This document shows positions 1 to 6,737 of a stretch of DNA of 12,774 nucleotides, one piece after another. The position numbers were made by a program, and so were the translations under genes. The DNA is taken from positions 1 through 12,774 of the forward strand of contig CAJLYN010000042.1 of NCBI GenBank assembly GCA_905210875.1, given 5' to 3'. The DNA comes from an uncultured Bacteroides sp. (lineage in GTDB: Bacteria > Bacteroidota > Bacteroidia > Bacteroidales > UBA11471). The notes under the pieces were generated by a model. That model had not been told where the DNA came from and ran no database searches. It saw only the letters and a program-made list of their open reading frames with translations. Each line of letters begins with the position of its first letter. Positions within the stretch are counted from its first letter, which is position 1.

Positions 1-1026
1 ATAAATATTGCAAAATCGCCTTCAACAGACTATGAATATCATGTGGTTGAGGTAGTAAGAGGTTCTTCCGATTACAGTGCTTTTATATTGCAAGAACTCC
101 AAGCGCATCATATCAAATATCATCGCGCCCCAATCAGAGGGAATAAATTAAGTATTATACTGTTTCCGATATGGTTCTTATTTATCTATTTGAAATATTC
201 TCCACAAATAATTCATACCCATACTGAGGTACCTGATTTATCGGTGTATCTGTTTCATTTTTTACAAAAGCTCACTTTTCGTAGAGTGAGATATGTACGC
301 ACTATTCACAATACCGTGTTGTGGACGAAATGGAACAGAATAGGAAATATGGTAGAACGATTTTTTATTCGGCACGATGCCAATATTGCCATATCACACG
401 CTGTACAATACAGTTATCAAGACAAATATAAAGTAAAGCCACCTATTGTCTTTAACGGAGTAGAAGTTGCTAAACAAAAAGACTTTCAGTATATAATTCC
501 GCACAAGGTTAATATTCTTTTTGCCGGACGACTCGAATACCAAAAAGGAATAGATGAACTGGTCTCTGTAATCACCCATTTTGCCAATGACCCATCGTTG
601 TTTTTTCATATCATAGGGAGCGGTTCTTTAAGACCGAAAATAGAAATTCTTACGAGATTTTCAAATGTCAGTTATTATGACAAGATTTATAACCTGTCCC
701 AATATCTCAATTCATTTGATTATGTTTTCATGCCTTCAAATTTTGAGGGGTTAGCAACCTTATCAATAGAATCTAGTTTAAGCAGAACCCCCGTTATTAT
801 AAATAGTTGTAAAGGGTTGGATGAAACTCTTCCGCCTAATTGGCCACTGAAAGTAAATAATAATTCTGTGAGTGGATATATTCATATTTTTCAAAATCTG
901 CCCCATAAAAAAGACTATGAGAAATGGGTACAGATTGGATATGATTATGCGAAAACACTATTCAGTATTGAGCAAATGCAACAAAACTATGAAGGTGTAT
1001 ATAAATCAATGAAAAATTTATCTTAA
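1..1026 (+). CDS. GT4-family glycosyltransferase, 5' end cut by window edge
   Basis: Probable retaining glycosyltransferase (GT-B fold, GT4) that would transfer an NDP-sugar to a growing surface polysaccharide at the cytoplasmic face. The frame is open to base 1 (INIAKSPSTDYEYHVVEVV...). The GTG at 43 is therefore an internal valine rather than a start, and the true start with the N-terminal glycine-rich loop lies outside. Visible hallmarks are the C-terminal domain opening NILFAGRLEYQKGIDEL (about nt 511-558), which begins the nucleotide-binding half, and the E-x7-E motif EGLATLSIE (about nt 745-771), where GT4 enzymes hold the donor. The gene is AT-rich, roughly one third G+C by eye against nearly half in the genes downstream, as is usual for polysaccharide-cluster genes acquired by exchange. 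It is followed after 10 nt by an acyltransferase gene, so the two are probably co-transcribed. Donor and acceptor sugars cannot be told from sequence. Confidence 0.88.
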   Translation: MNIAKSPSTDYEYHVVEVVRGSSDYSAFILQELQAHHIKYHRAPIRGNKLSIILFPIWFLFIYLKYSPQIIHTHTEVPDLSVYLFHFLQKLTFRRVRYVRTIHNTVLWTKWNRIGNMVERFFIRHDANIAISHAVQYSYQDKYKVKPPIVFNGVEVAKQKDFQYIIPHKVNILFAGRLEYQKGIDELVSVITHFANDPSLFFHIIGSGSLRPKIEILTRFSNVSYYDKIYNLSQYLNSFDYVFMPSNFEGLATLSIESSLSRTPVIINSCKGLDETLPPNWPLKVNNNSVSGYIHIFQNLPHKKDYEKWVQIGYDYAKTLFSIEQMQQNYEGVYKSMKNLS

Positions 1027-1036
1027 AAATAGCTTT

Positions 1037-1702
1037 ATGCGAATATCAGAAATAATAAACATTCTTATTTCTATACCAAAAACAATTCTATTGAATTTTA
1101 GACACTTGCCTTTTCCACAAGCTATAAAATTACCGATATGGATAGCATACAATTGTAAAATATCGATTAAGGGAAAAATTATATTAAAGCGAACTCCTTC
1201 TCTTGCAATGATACGTATAGGGTACCATAAAGTTGCAATTATGGAACCAAACGAAAAAACCGTAATTAAAGTGGGAAAAACGGGTACTCTTATTTTTGAA
1301 GGTTCTGCTCATATTGGTAAAGGTTCTAAAATCTATGTTTCTAATAATGCAAAGTTGAAATTGGGCGATAATTTTGCCATATCAGCCTCTACACAGATTT
1401 TTTGTCAGAAATCTATCTCATTCGGACGGGACATACAGTTTAGTTGGGACTGTTTGGTAATGGATTCAGACTCTCATCGAATATATGTTGATGGAACACA
1501 AATAAACGCTGATAAAGGAGTCTCTTTTGGAAATAAGATTTGGATTGGCTGTAGATGTACAATTTTAAAAGGGTCTGTTATTCCTGACGGTTGTGTAATA
1601 GCTGCGACAAGTTGCACAACAGGAAAGAATTACGAGCCTAATACAATTATTGCCGGAATACCGGCTAAGAGTATCAAAAAAATTTCATCATGGGAAATAT
1701 GA
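1037..1702 (+). CDS. Hexapeptide-repeat (left-handed beta-helix) O-acyltransferase
   Basis: A 221-residue protein of the LbH/WbbJ-type acyltransferase family, which transfers acetyl or another acyl group from acyl-CoA to a sugar hydroxyl. In this context it probably decorates the polysaccharide. Imperfect hexapeptide repeats run from about residue 75 to 195 (for example GTLIFEGSAHIGKGSKIYVS and WIGCRCTILKGSVIPDGCVI). The candidate catalytic histidine is H147 in MDSDSHRIY, matching the DSDxH motif of the family. The C-terminal NTIIAGIPAKSIKKI (202-216) is the standard acyl-CoA-site closing motif (aGxPAkxI). The N-terminal 40 residues are hydrophobic and basic and may lie against the membrane. 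The 3' end overlaps the next gene by ATGA if that gene starts at 1699, implying translational coupling. It is as AT-rich as the upstream glycosyltransferase. The acyl group and acceptor are unknown. Confidence 0.9.
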   Translation: MRISEIINILISIPKTILLNFRHLPFPQAIKLPIWIAYNCKISIKGKIILKRTPSLAMIRIGYHKVAIMEPNEKTVIKVGKTGTLIFEGSAHIGKGSKIYVSNNAKLKLGDNFAISASTQIFCQKSISFGRDIQFSWDCLVMDSDSHRIYVDGTQINADKGVSFGNKIWIGCRCTILKGSVIPDGCVIAATSCTTGKNYEPNTIIAGIPAKSIKKISSWEI

Positions 1703-2817
1703 AACAGAATTTACCACGGATTCTTTTTATTATGCATATGCCGCCGCCGGTGCATGGTGCTGCCATGATGGGGAAATATATTCATGATAGCCGATTGGTG
1801 AATGAGGCGTTCGATTGCCGGTATATCAACCTAGCTACGGCGGCCAATCTGGAAGATATAGGCAAAGTGCGATTGTCGAAACTGACCGATTTTTCGCGTC
1901 TGCTCGGGCGTATTCGTGCGGAGTATCGCTCGTTCCGTCCCGACTTGGTATATGTAACGCCCAATGCCAGCGGAGGCGCTTTCCTCAAAGACTTTGTCGT
2001 GGTGCAGATGCTTAAATCACTGGGGGCTCGTGTCGTGGTTCACTATCACAACAAAGGGGTATCGAACTATCAACAGAAACCGCTTTTCGACTTTTGTTAT
2101 AAGAGGTTTTTCAAAGGGGTGAAAGTCATCTTGTTGTCGGAGCTTCTGTATAGCGATTTTTCCCGCTATGTCGCACGAAAAGATGTAGAGATTTGCGCCA
2201 ACGGCATTCCCGAACTTTTTGCAAAGGAACCTGCTTTTCTCCGGAAACATAAAAAGGTAAACATACTGTTCCTCTCCAACCTGATTGCTTCGAAAGGAGT
2301 GTATGTGCTGCTTGATGCTTTGCAGATACTCAAAAAACAGGAATATGCCGTGTCGTGTACGTTTGTCGGCGGAGAGACGCAGGAGATTTCGGCAGCGACT
2401 TTTGCCCAGGCCGTAGCGCAACGCCACCTCGACGAGAGTGTCGTCTATGCCGGAAGCAAATATGGAGAGGCAAAGGCAGCCTGTTTTGAGGAGGCTGACA
2501 TCTTTGTCTTTCCCACGTTTTATCACAACGAATCGTTCCCGCTGGTCAATCTCGAAGCCATGCAATATAAATTACCGGTGGTTTCGACCGATGAAGGTGG
2601 TATAAGAGACATCGTCGAAGATGGCGTTACTGGATTTATCGTTCCGAAAGAAAATGCGGCAGCTTTGGCCGAAAAGATAGCTGTTCTCGTTGATGATGAA
2701 AGGCTGCGGGGGAAAATGGGTGAAGCCGGTTACAAACGATATAAAGAGCTATTTACACTATCGATTTTTGAAACTCATTTTGTGCAAACACTCCGAAAGG
2801 TTTGCGCTCAGAAATAA
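1699..2817 (+). CDS. GT4-family glycosyltransferase
   Basis: A 372-residue glycosyltransferase. The N-terminal PRILFIMHMPPPVHGAAMMG gives the acceptor-domain loop typical of capsule/exopolysaccharide GT4 enzymes. KVNILFLSNLIASKGVYVLL opens the donor domain. ESFPLVNLE (E278 and E286) is the E-x7-E donor motif, followed by the conserved GGIRDIVEDGVTGFIV loop. I prefer the ATG at 1699 over the in-frame ATG at 1690 because 1699-1702 forms an ATGA overlap with the upstream stop codon; the alternative adds only three residues. G+C rises sharply here compared with the two preceding genes, so this gene looks closer to the chromosomal background. Its last third (from about 2482) is present again in decayed form at 2933-3248. 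Together with the wecG-like gene at 3282 it forms the distal end of the polysaccharide cluster. Sugar specificity is unknown. Confidence 0.92.
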   Translation: MKQNLPRILFIMHMPPPVHGAAMMGKYIHDSRLVNEAFDCRYINLATAANLEDIGKVRLSKLTDFSRLLGRIRAEYRSFRPDLVYVTPNASGGAFLKDFVVVQMLKSLGARVVVHYHNKGVSNYQQKPLFDFCYKRFFKGVKVILLSELLYSDFSRYVARKDVEICANGIPELFAKEPAFLRKHKKVNILFLSNLIASKGVYVLLDALQILKKQEYAVSCTFVGGETQEISAATFAQAVAQRHLDESVVYAGSKYGEAKAACFEEADIFVFPTFYHNESFPLVNLEAMQYKLPVVSTDEGGIRDIVEDGVTGFIVPKENAAALAEKIAVLVDDERLRGKMGEAGYKRYKELFTLSIFETHFVQTLRKVCAQK

Positions 2818-2856
2818 TTCACGTTAGATTTTTATCCGCTCTAATATAATTTCCAA

Positions 2857-2928
2857 AAAATTCAGCTGAAAACCGTTTCGCTCTTATAGAAAAAGGTGGA
2901 ACTGCCGAATTTACTTGATGATAAAAAT
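2857..2928 (+). pseudogene. Decayed 5' fragment of a wecG/tagA-like gene
   Basis: Read in the frame of 2857, this stretch gives IQLKTVSLL, a stop (TAG 2887-2889), then KKVELPNLLDDK. The intact gene at 3282 begins MIHLKTISLL-RGKAELGNLPDGK. The start ATG has become AAA and codon 11 is a stop, so it cannot be expressed as a protein. Similarity ends at about 2928, where similarity to the GT4 gene takes over with essentially no gap. Confidence 0.85.
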
Positions 2929-2932
2929 TTCT

Positions 2933-3248
2933 GGATTTGAATAAGCCAATATTTCCGTTTACACATTCTATCACAACGTCCGTTGGTCAATCTCGAAGCC
3001 ATGCAATATAAATTGTCAGTGGTTTGACCCATGACGACAGTATAAGAGATATCGTCACAGATGGTGTTGCGGGATTTATCGTTCCCCAAAAATGCAACGG
3101 CTTTGGCGAAAAGATAGCTGTTCTCGCCGATAATGAAGCGTTACGCTTCAAGATGGGCAAGACTGGTTATGACAATCATAAAAACTTTACATTATCGATT
3201 TTTGAAACTCATTTTCTGCAAGCACTTCTTTGTGTTTTCCGTGAATAA
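2933..3248 (+). pseudogene. Decayed 3' fragment of the GT4 glycosyltransferase gene
   Basis: Similarity to the intact GT4 gene starts near its residue 262. Read from 2936, FE-stop-ANISVY-TFYHN matches FEEADIFVFPTFYHN. There is then a deletion just after the YHN codons (about 2978), LVNLEAMQYKLSVV ending in TGA at 3025-3027, and a 1-nt deletion. From there the frame with ATG at 3024 continues to the stop at 3246-3248 (IRDIVTDGVAGFIVP ... TLSIFETHFLQAL). Two compensating indels scramble the PKENAAALAEK segment into PQKCNGFGEK. A 74-codon ORF (3024-3248) survives, but it is only the C-terminal tail of a GT-B domain without the E-x7-E motif, so I call it a remnant and not a small gene. Confidence 0.9.
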
Positions 3249-3281
3249 ATATTCGATATTTTTTACTCAATTATATATAAA

Positions 3282-3998
3282 ATGATTCATTTGAAAACTA
3301 TTTCGCTTTTACGAGGAAAGGCGGAACTGGGAAATTTGCCTGATGGTAAATTATTGATTAATACTATCAATGCTCATTCGTATAATAATGCGCAAAAAGA
3401 CCCGCTCTTTGCTGAGGCGTTATTGTCGGGTGGAATGTTGATACCCGACGGAGAGAGTATCGTGCTGGCTGTTCGCTGGCTGCGACATGAGCATATCGAA
3501 CGGATCCCAGGTTGGGACCTGTTTAAGTACGAGATGGATCGTCTCAATCAAAAGGGTGGAACCTGTTTCTTCTTGGGCGCTAGTGAAAAGACGCTTCAAC
3601 TGATTAAGGAGAAAGCACTGGTAGTATATCCTCATATCACTGTCGCGACCTACTCCCCACCATTCAAATCGGTATTTACTGATGAAGATAACCGAGCCAT
3701 GATAGAAGCAGTAAACCGTGTGAAACCGGATCTTCTATGGGTAGGCATGACAGCCCCCAAACAAGAAAAATGGGCGTATACTCATTATGACGAGCTCGAC
3801 GTACGGGGTCATATTGGGGCTATTGGTGCGGTATTCGACTTCTTTGCCGGTACCGTAAAGCGGGCTCCTGAAGCCTGGCAGAAGCGGGGTTTGGAGTGGG
3901 CCTATCGTCTGCTGAAAGAACCCCGACGCATGTGGCGGCGCTATCTGCTGGGAAACCTGATCTTCTTCCGTTACATGATAAAAGAGAAATTCGGATAA
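3282..3998 (+). CDS. WecG/TagA/CpsF-family glycosyltransferase (GT26)
   Basis: A 238-residue inverting glycosyltransferase of the family that includes WecG (ManNAcA transfer onto lipid-linked GlcNAc) and TagA (ManNAc transfer in wall teichoic acid). It acts on undecaprenyl-diphosphate-linked sugars at the inner membrane face. Seen here: NTINAHSYN (27-35, with T28), LIPDGESI (53-60, with D56 in the position of the catalytic Asp of TagA), RIPGWDLF (74-81), VGMTAPKQEKW (154-164) and IGAVFDFFAGTVKRAP (181-196). A C-terminal basic/aromatic appendage (about 200-238, with RR at 215-216 and 219-220) in this family completes the active site at the membrane. Length is typical. The start is supported because the decayed copy at 2857 aligns from codon 1 or 2. 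It is the last gene of the polysaccharide cluster, followed by a terminator at 4068. Donor sugar not assigned. Confidence 0.92.
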   Translation: MIHLKTISLLRGKAELGNLPDGKLLINTINAHSYNNAQKDPLFAEALLSGGMLIPDGESIVLAVRWLRHEHIERIPGWDLFKYEMDRLNQKGGTCFFLGASEKTLQLIKEKALVVYPHITVATYSPPFKSVFTDEDNRAMIEAVNRVKPDLLWVGMTAPKQEKWAYTHYDELDVRGHIGAIGAVFDFFAGTVKRAPEAWQKRGLEWAYRLLKEPRRMWRRYLLGNLIFFRYMIKEKFG

Positions 3999-4067
3999 AA
4001 CCCAATAAAAAAGAGCGTGATACGCAGAGATATTTTGAAAATATTCCGACATTTTTACAGATAAAAG

Positions 4068-4116
4068 AAATGCGAAAAAGGTACTGAACAACCGACTTTT
4101 CGCATTTTTGTTTTTT
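4068..4116 (+). terminator. Rho-independent terminator of the polysaccharide cluster
   Basis: Perfect 11-bp inverted repeat AAATGCGAAAA (4068-4078) and TTTTCGCATTT (4097-4107), an 18-nt loop, then a T-rich tract (4105-4116). It lies 70 nt after the wecG-like stop and before the promoter of the next unit. Confidence 0.8.
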
Positions 4117-4126
4117 AATCTGTGCT

Positions 4127-4161
4127 TTTGTGCTGTTTTTTCCATAATTCTATTACCTTTG
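4127..4161 (+). promoter_or_regulatory. Bacteroidota-type promoter for the aminotransferase-permease unit
   Basis: TACCTTTG at 4154-4161 matches the -7 consensus TAnnTTTG. TTTG at 4127-4130 is the best -33 candidate, with a 23-nt spacer, slightly longer than the usual 19-21. It sits 30 nt upstream of the start codon and downstream of the cluster terminator. Confidence 0.65.
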
Positions 4162-4191
4162 CCAATCAATATATAGAAAAAGCCCTATTAT

Positions 4192-5391
4192 ATGCCTAAA
4201 ATATCCGAGCGGGGACAAATCATGCCCGCCTCACCTATTCGCAAACTTGTGCCGTTGGCCAATAAAGCCAAAAAACGGGGAATCAAAGTATATCATCTGA
4301 ATATCGGTCAGCCCGACCTGCCAACGCCCGAAGTGGGGCTTGAAGCCGCCCGTCACATCGACCGCAAGGTGTTGGAGTACAGCCCGAGTGAAGGAATCTA
4401 CAGTTTTCGTGAAAAGCTGGTGGGTTATTATGCCAAGTTCAACATCAATGTCAATGTCGATGATATTATCATCACAACCGGTGGATCAGAAGCTGTGCTC
4501 TTTGCATTCATGGCCTGCCTCGACCCCGGAGATGAAATCATCGTGCCAGAACCGGCATATGCCAACTATATGGCGTTTGCCATATCGGCCGGAGCCACCA
4601 TCAAAACGTTACCTTCTTCAATCGACGAAGGGTTTGCTCTCCCACCCATAGAGAAGTTTGAAGAACTGATAACTCCCCGTACCAAAGGTATATTGATATG
4701 TAACCCCAACAATCCTACGGGTTATCTGTATACACAAAAAGAGATGAACCAGATACGCGACATTGTGAAAAAACACGATCTGTTTCTCTTTTCCGATGAA
4801 GTGTATCGCGAATTCTGTTATACGGGAGCTGCCTACATTTCGGCTTTTCATCTTTCCGGGATTGAAAATAATGTTGTACTCATAGACTCGGTTTCAAAAC
4901 GATACAGCGAATGTGGCATCCGCATCGGAGCGCTCATCACCAAAAACGAAGAGCTGAAAAAGAATGTGATGAAGTTCTGTCAGGCCCGGTTGAGCCCTCC
5001 CCTTATAGGCCAAATCATAGCCGAAGCCTCACTCGATGCATCGGCCGAATACATGTCGGAAGTTTACAACGAATATGTTGAACGGCGCAAATTCCTGATT
5101 GACGGCATTAATCGTATTCCCGGCTGCTACTCACCCATTCCCATGGGAGCTTTCTATACCATGGCCAAGTTGCCGGTAGATAATGCCGATGACTTCTGCG
5201 CCTGGTGTCTCGAACATTTTGAATATGAAGGGCAGACCGTATTCATGGCGCCCGGTTCGGGATTCTATACGACACCGGGGCTTGGGTACAATGAAGTGCG
5301 ACTGGCCTATGTCTTGAAGAAAGAAGACCTGGCCAAGGCCTTAATCGTGCTGCAAAAAGCCCTGGAGGCCTACCCGGGACGTACCTTATGA
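4192..5391 (+). CDS. Pyridoxal-phosphate-dependent aminotransferase, class I/II (AspC-like)
   Basis: A 399-residue fold-type I aminotransferase, soluble and cytoplasmic, moving an amino group between an amino acid and a 2-oxo acid. Seen: N-terminal SERGQIMPASPIRKL (5-19), which marks M1 as the right start; YSPSEGIYSFRE (63-74); TTGGSEAV (95-102) for phosphate binding; NPNNPTG (171-177) with the cofactor-ring Asn; SDEVYREF (201-208) with D202 and Y205; SVSKRYSECGIRIG (233-246) with K236 as the Schiff-base lysine and R244 for cofactor phosphate; and R370 in EVRLAYV for the substrate alpha-carboxylate. All key residues are present, so it should be active. Substrate is not predictable from motifs: aspartate, aromatic and alanine/valine enzymes share them. 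Its stop overlaps the next start by ATGA, so it is translated together with the permease, although no functional link between the two is obvious. Confidence 0.93.
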   Translation: MPKISERGQIMPASPIRKLVPLANKAKKRGIKVYHLNIGQPDLPTPEVGLEAARHIDRKVLEYSPSEGIYSFREKLVGYYAKFNINVNVDDIIITTGGSEAVLFAFMACLDPGDEIIVPEPAYANYMAFAISAGATIKTLPSSIDEGFALPPIEKFEELITPRTKGILICNPNNPTGYLYTQKEMNQIRDIVKKHDLFLFSDEVYREFCYTGAAYISAFHLSGIENNVVLIDSVSKRYSECGIRIGALITKNEELKKNVMKFCQARLSPPLIGQIIAEASLDASAEYMSEVYNEYVERRKFLIDGINRIPGCYSPIPMGAFYTMAKLPVDNADDFCAWCLEHFEYEGQTVFMAPGSGFYTTPGLGYNEVRLAYVLKKEDLAKALIVLQKALEAYPGRTL

Positions 5392-6635
5392 AGGTAGAAC
5401 TGTTTATTGCCAAACGCATTCATACCCGGGGCGGAAAAACCGGCCCGGCACAAACTCCTCCGGCCATACGCATTGCGACATGGGGTGTCGCATTGGGTAT
5501 GGCCATTATGATTCTGGCCGTTTCGATTGTCATTGGCTTCAAGCGAGAAATCAGTGAAAAGGTAATAGGTTTCGGCTCTCATATCCAAATAACGGGAGCC
5601 CCTTTTGAGAATGCCTACGAGACATCGCCCATAGCCCTTTCTCCTGCCATCGACTCGATGCTGGCTGCCCAACCGTCGATAGACAATTATGCCTTGTTTG
5701 CCATAAAACCCGGTATACTGAAAACCGACTCCGATTTTCTGGGCATCTCCTTAAAAGGTATTACACCCGACTATCCGACCGATTTTATTGAGAGCTACTT
5801 AACCGACGGGCGCATGCCTCAACTCGACAGAGACTCTCCCAGTAACGAAATACTCCTGTCACAGTATATGGCCGACAAGTTGCGTCTGAAAGTGGGTGAT
5901 GCCATCTATTGCTATTTTGTCGAAGAGAGTGTACGTGCCCGCAAGTTTGTGATATCGGGTATCTACCAGACCAACCTGACTGAGTATGACCAGGTATTTG
6001 CTTTCGGCGATGCCCGCCAGGTGCAATCGCTCAACCGCTGGGCTGCCGACCAATATAGCGGCATTGAAGTACGCTTGAAGAATGTCGATGATCTCGACCG
6101 TGTAAACGAACAGCTCTATGGCGAACTTCTGTTTAAGAAAGACAAATACCATGCATCGTATTTTTCCCATACCATACGGGAGCTTAATCCGCAACTTTTC
6201 AATTGGCTTGATTTACTCGACATGAATGTGTGGGTGATTCTTGCACTCATGTCCCTAGTATCGGGCTTTACCATGATTTCGGGGCTACTTGTCATCATAC
6301 TTGAACACACCCGGATGATAGGGATATTGAAAACGCTTGGAGCACCGAATATTTCCATACGCAAAATATTCATCTATGTAGCGTTGTTTCTTGTGGGGCG
6401 CGGTATGTTATGGGGAAATGTTATCGGCATTACATTGTGCCTGTTGCAATACTTCTTTCACATTATCAGGCTCGACCCCGAGATTTACTACATTCCGGCC
6501 GTACCCATAACGCTCCACATCGGATATCTTGTGCTGCTTAATGTTGCAGCGTTTATTGTCTCCGTTGCCATGCTGATAGGTCCCTCCTATATTATTGCAC
6601 GAATAAGCCCCGTAAAAACAGTTAAATTTGAATAA
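5388..6635 (+). CDS. ABC transporter permease, LolC/LolE-like (FtsX/MacB fold)
   Basis: A 415-residue inner-membrane permease with the type VII ABC layout: one N-terminal transmembrane helix (about 28-50, WGVALGMAIMILAVSIVIGF), a large periplasmic domain (about 55-270) and three C-terminal helices (about 277-303, 325-352 and 378-402). The EHTRMIGILKTLGAPNISIRKIF segment (about 308-330) after the second helix is the coupling helix region that contacts the ATPase in LolC/E and MacB. LolC/E extract lipoproteins from the inner membrane, and many Bacteroidota encode a single such permease that presumably works as a homodimer. No LolD-type ATPase is present in the window, so the partner must be elsewhere. 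Translation is coupled by ATGA to the aminotransferase. An FtsX- or MacB-like role cannot be excluded, but no MacB ATPase domain is fused. Confidence 0.87.
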   Translation: MKVELFIAKRIHTRGGKTGPAQTPPAIRIATWGVALGMAIMILAVSIVIGFKREISEKVIGFGSHIQITGAPFENAYETSPIALSPAIDSMLAAQPSIDNYALFAIKPGILKTDSDFLGISLKGITPDYPTDFIESYLTDGRMPQLDRDSPSNEILLSQYMADKLRLKVGDAIYCYFVEESVRARKFVISGIYQTNLTEYDQVFAFGDARQVQSLNRWAADQYSGIEVRLKNVDDLDRVNEQLYGELLFKKDKYHASYFSHTIRELNPQLFNWLDLLDMNVWVILALMSLVSGFTMISGLLVIILEHTRMIGILKTLGAPNISIRKIFIYVALFLVGRGMLWGNVIGITLCLLQYFFHIIRLDPEIYYIPAVPITLHIGYLVLLNVAAFIVSVAMLIGPSYIIARISPVKTVKFE

Positions 6636-6644
6636 CAGCAATCC

Positions 6645-6674
6645 TTGCCCTATTCGATTTTATTTGTACATTTG
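6645..6674 (+). promoter_or_regulatory. Bacteroidota-type promoter for the 6738 membrane protein gene
   Basis: TTG at 6645-6647, a 19-nt spacer and TACATTTG at 6667-6674 fit the TTG-N19-TAnnTTTG consensus well. It starts 10 nt after the permease stop and predicts a leader of roughly 55-60 nt. Confidence 0.72.
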
Positions 6675-6685
6675 TAACTGAAAAG

Positions 6686-6731
6686 AAGAATTTAATTTCC
6701 TTGTGTCTCATATATTCAACATTAAATTCTT
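6686..6731 (+). promoter_or_regulatory. AT-rich hairpin in the leader of the 6738 gene
   Basis: Perfect 11-bp inverted repeat AAGAATTTAAT (6686-6696) and ATTAAATTCTT (6721-6731), extendable through a G-T pair, with a 24-nt loop and a short T-run ending 4 nt before the ATG. It could shield the start or act as a weak attenuator. The stem is almost entirely A-T pairs, so a chance origin is possible. Confidence 0.35.
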
Positions 6732-6737
6732 TTTGCT

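Larger units (their letters stand above)
2482..3353 (+). repeat. Tandem direct duplication spanning a GT4 3' end and a wecG 5' end (two diverged copies)
   Basis: Copy 1 runs from about 2482 to 2928 and copy 2 from about 2933 to 3353. Each contains, in order, the last third of the GT4 gene, a short AT-rich spacer and the first roughly 24 codons of the wecG-like gene. In copy 1 the GT4 part is functional and the wecG part is dead; in copy 2 the reverse holds. Matching landmarks are GTCAATCTCGAAGCCATGCA at about 2546 and 2986, TCGATTTTTGAAACTCATTT at about 2761 and 3197, and the AT-rich spacers. Identity by eye is about three quarters, with several small indels, so the event is not recent or the two copies came from different alleles. 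Boundaries are accurate to perhaps 10 nt. Confidence 0.88.

Noticed and set aside
43..45. GTG as the start of the first glycosyltransferase
   Set aside because: The frame is open to base 1 with glycosyltransferase-like residues before it, and the N-terminal loop expected of a GT4 enzyme is missing. The gene must begin outside the window.
2017..2565. 182-codon open frame on the minus strand
   Set aside because: It lies wholly antisense to the GT4 gene whose motifs are clear, and its translation shows no recognisable domain.
3024..3248. 74-codon ORF that could be annotated as a small protein
   Set aside because: It aligns to the C-terminal tail of the GT4 enzyme upstream (IRDIV, GFIVP, TLSIFETHF) and starts just after a frameshift. 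It lacks the catalytic motif and is best explained as a remnant.
2818..3281. Insertion sequence or mobile element in the long gap of the polysaccharide cluster
   Set aside because: No inverted repeat ends, target duplication or transposase fragments are seen. The whole gap is accounted for by the GT4/wecG remnants and spacer.
4030..4044. Palindrome ATATTTT-G-AAAATAT considered as an operator or first terminator
   Set aside because: A 7-bp all-A/T stem with a one-base centre cannot form a stable hairpin and is expected by chance in AT-rich DNA. The hairpin at 4068 is the convincing terminator.
3735..4169. 144-codon minus-strand frame over the wecG-like 3' end
   Set aside because: It covers the wecG-like coding end, the terminator and the next promoter, and its translation is low-complexity with no family signal.
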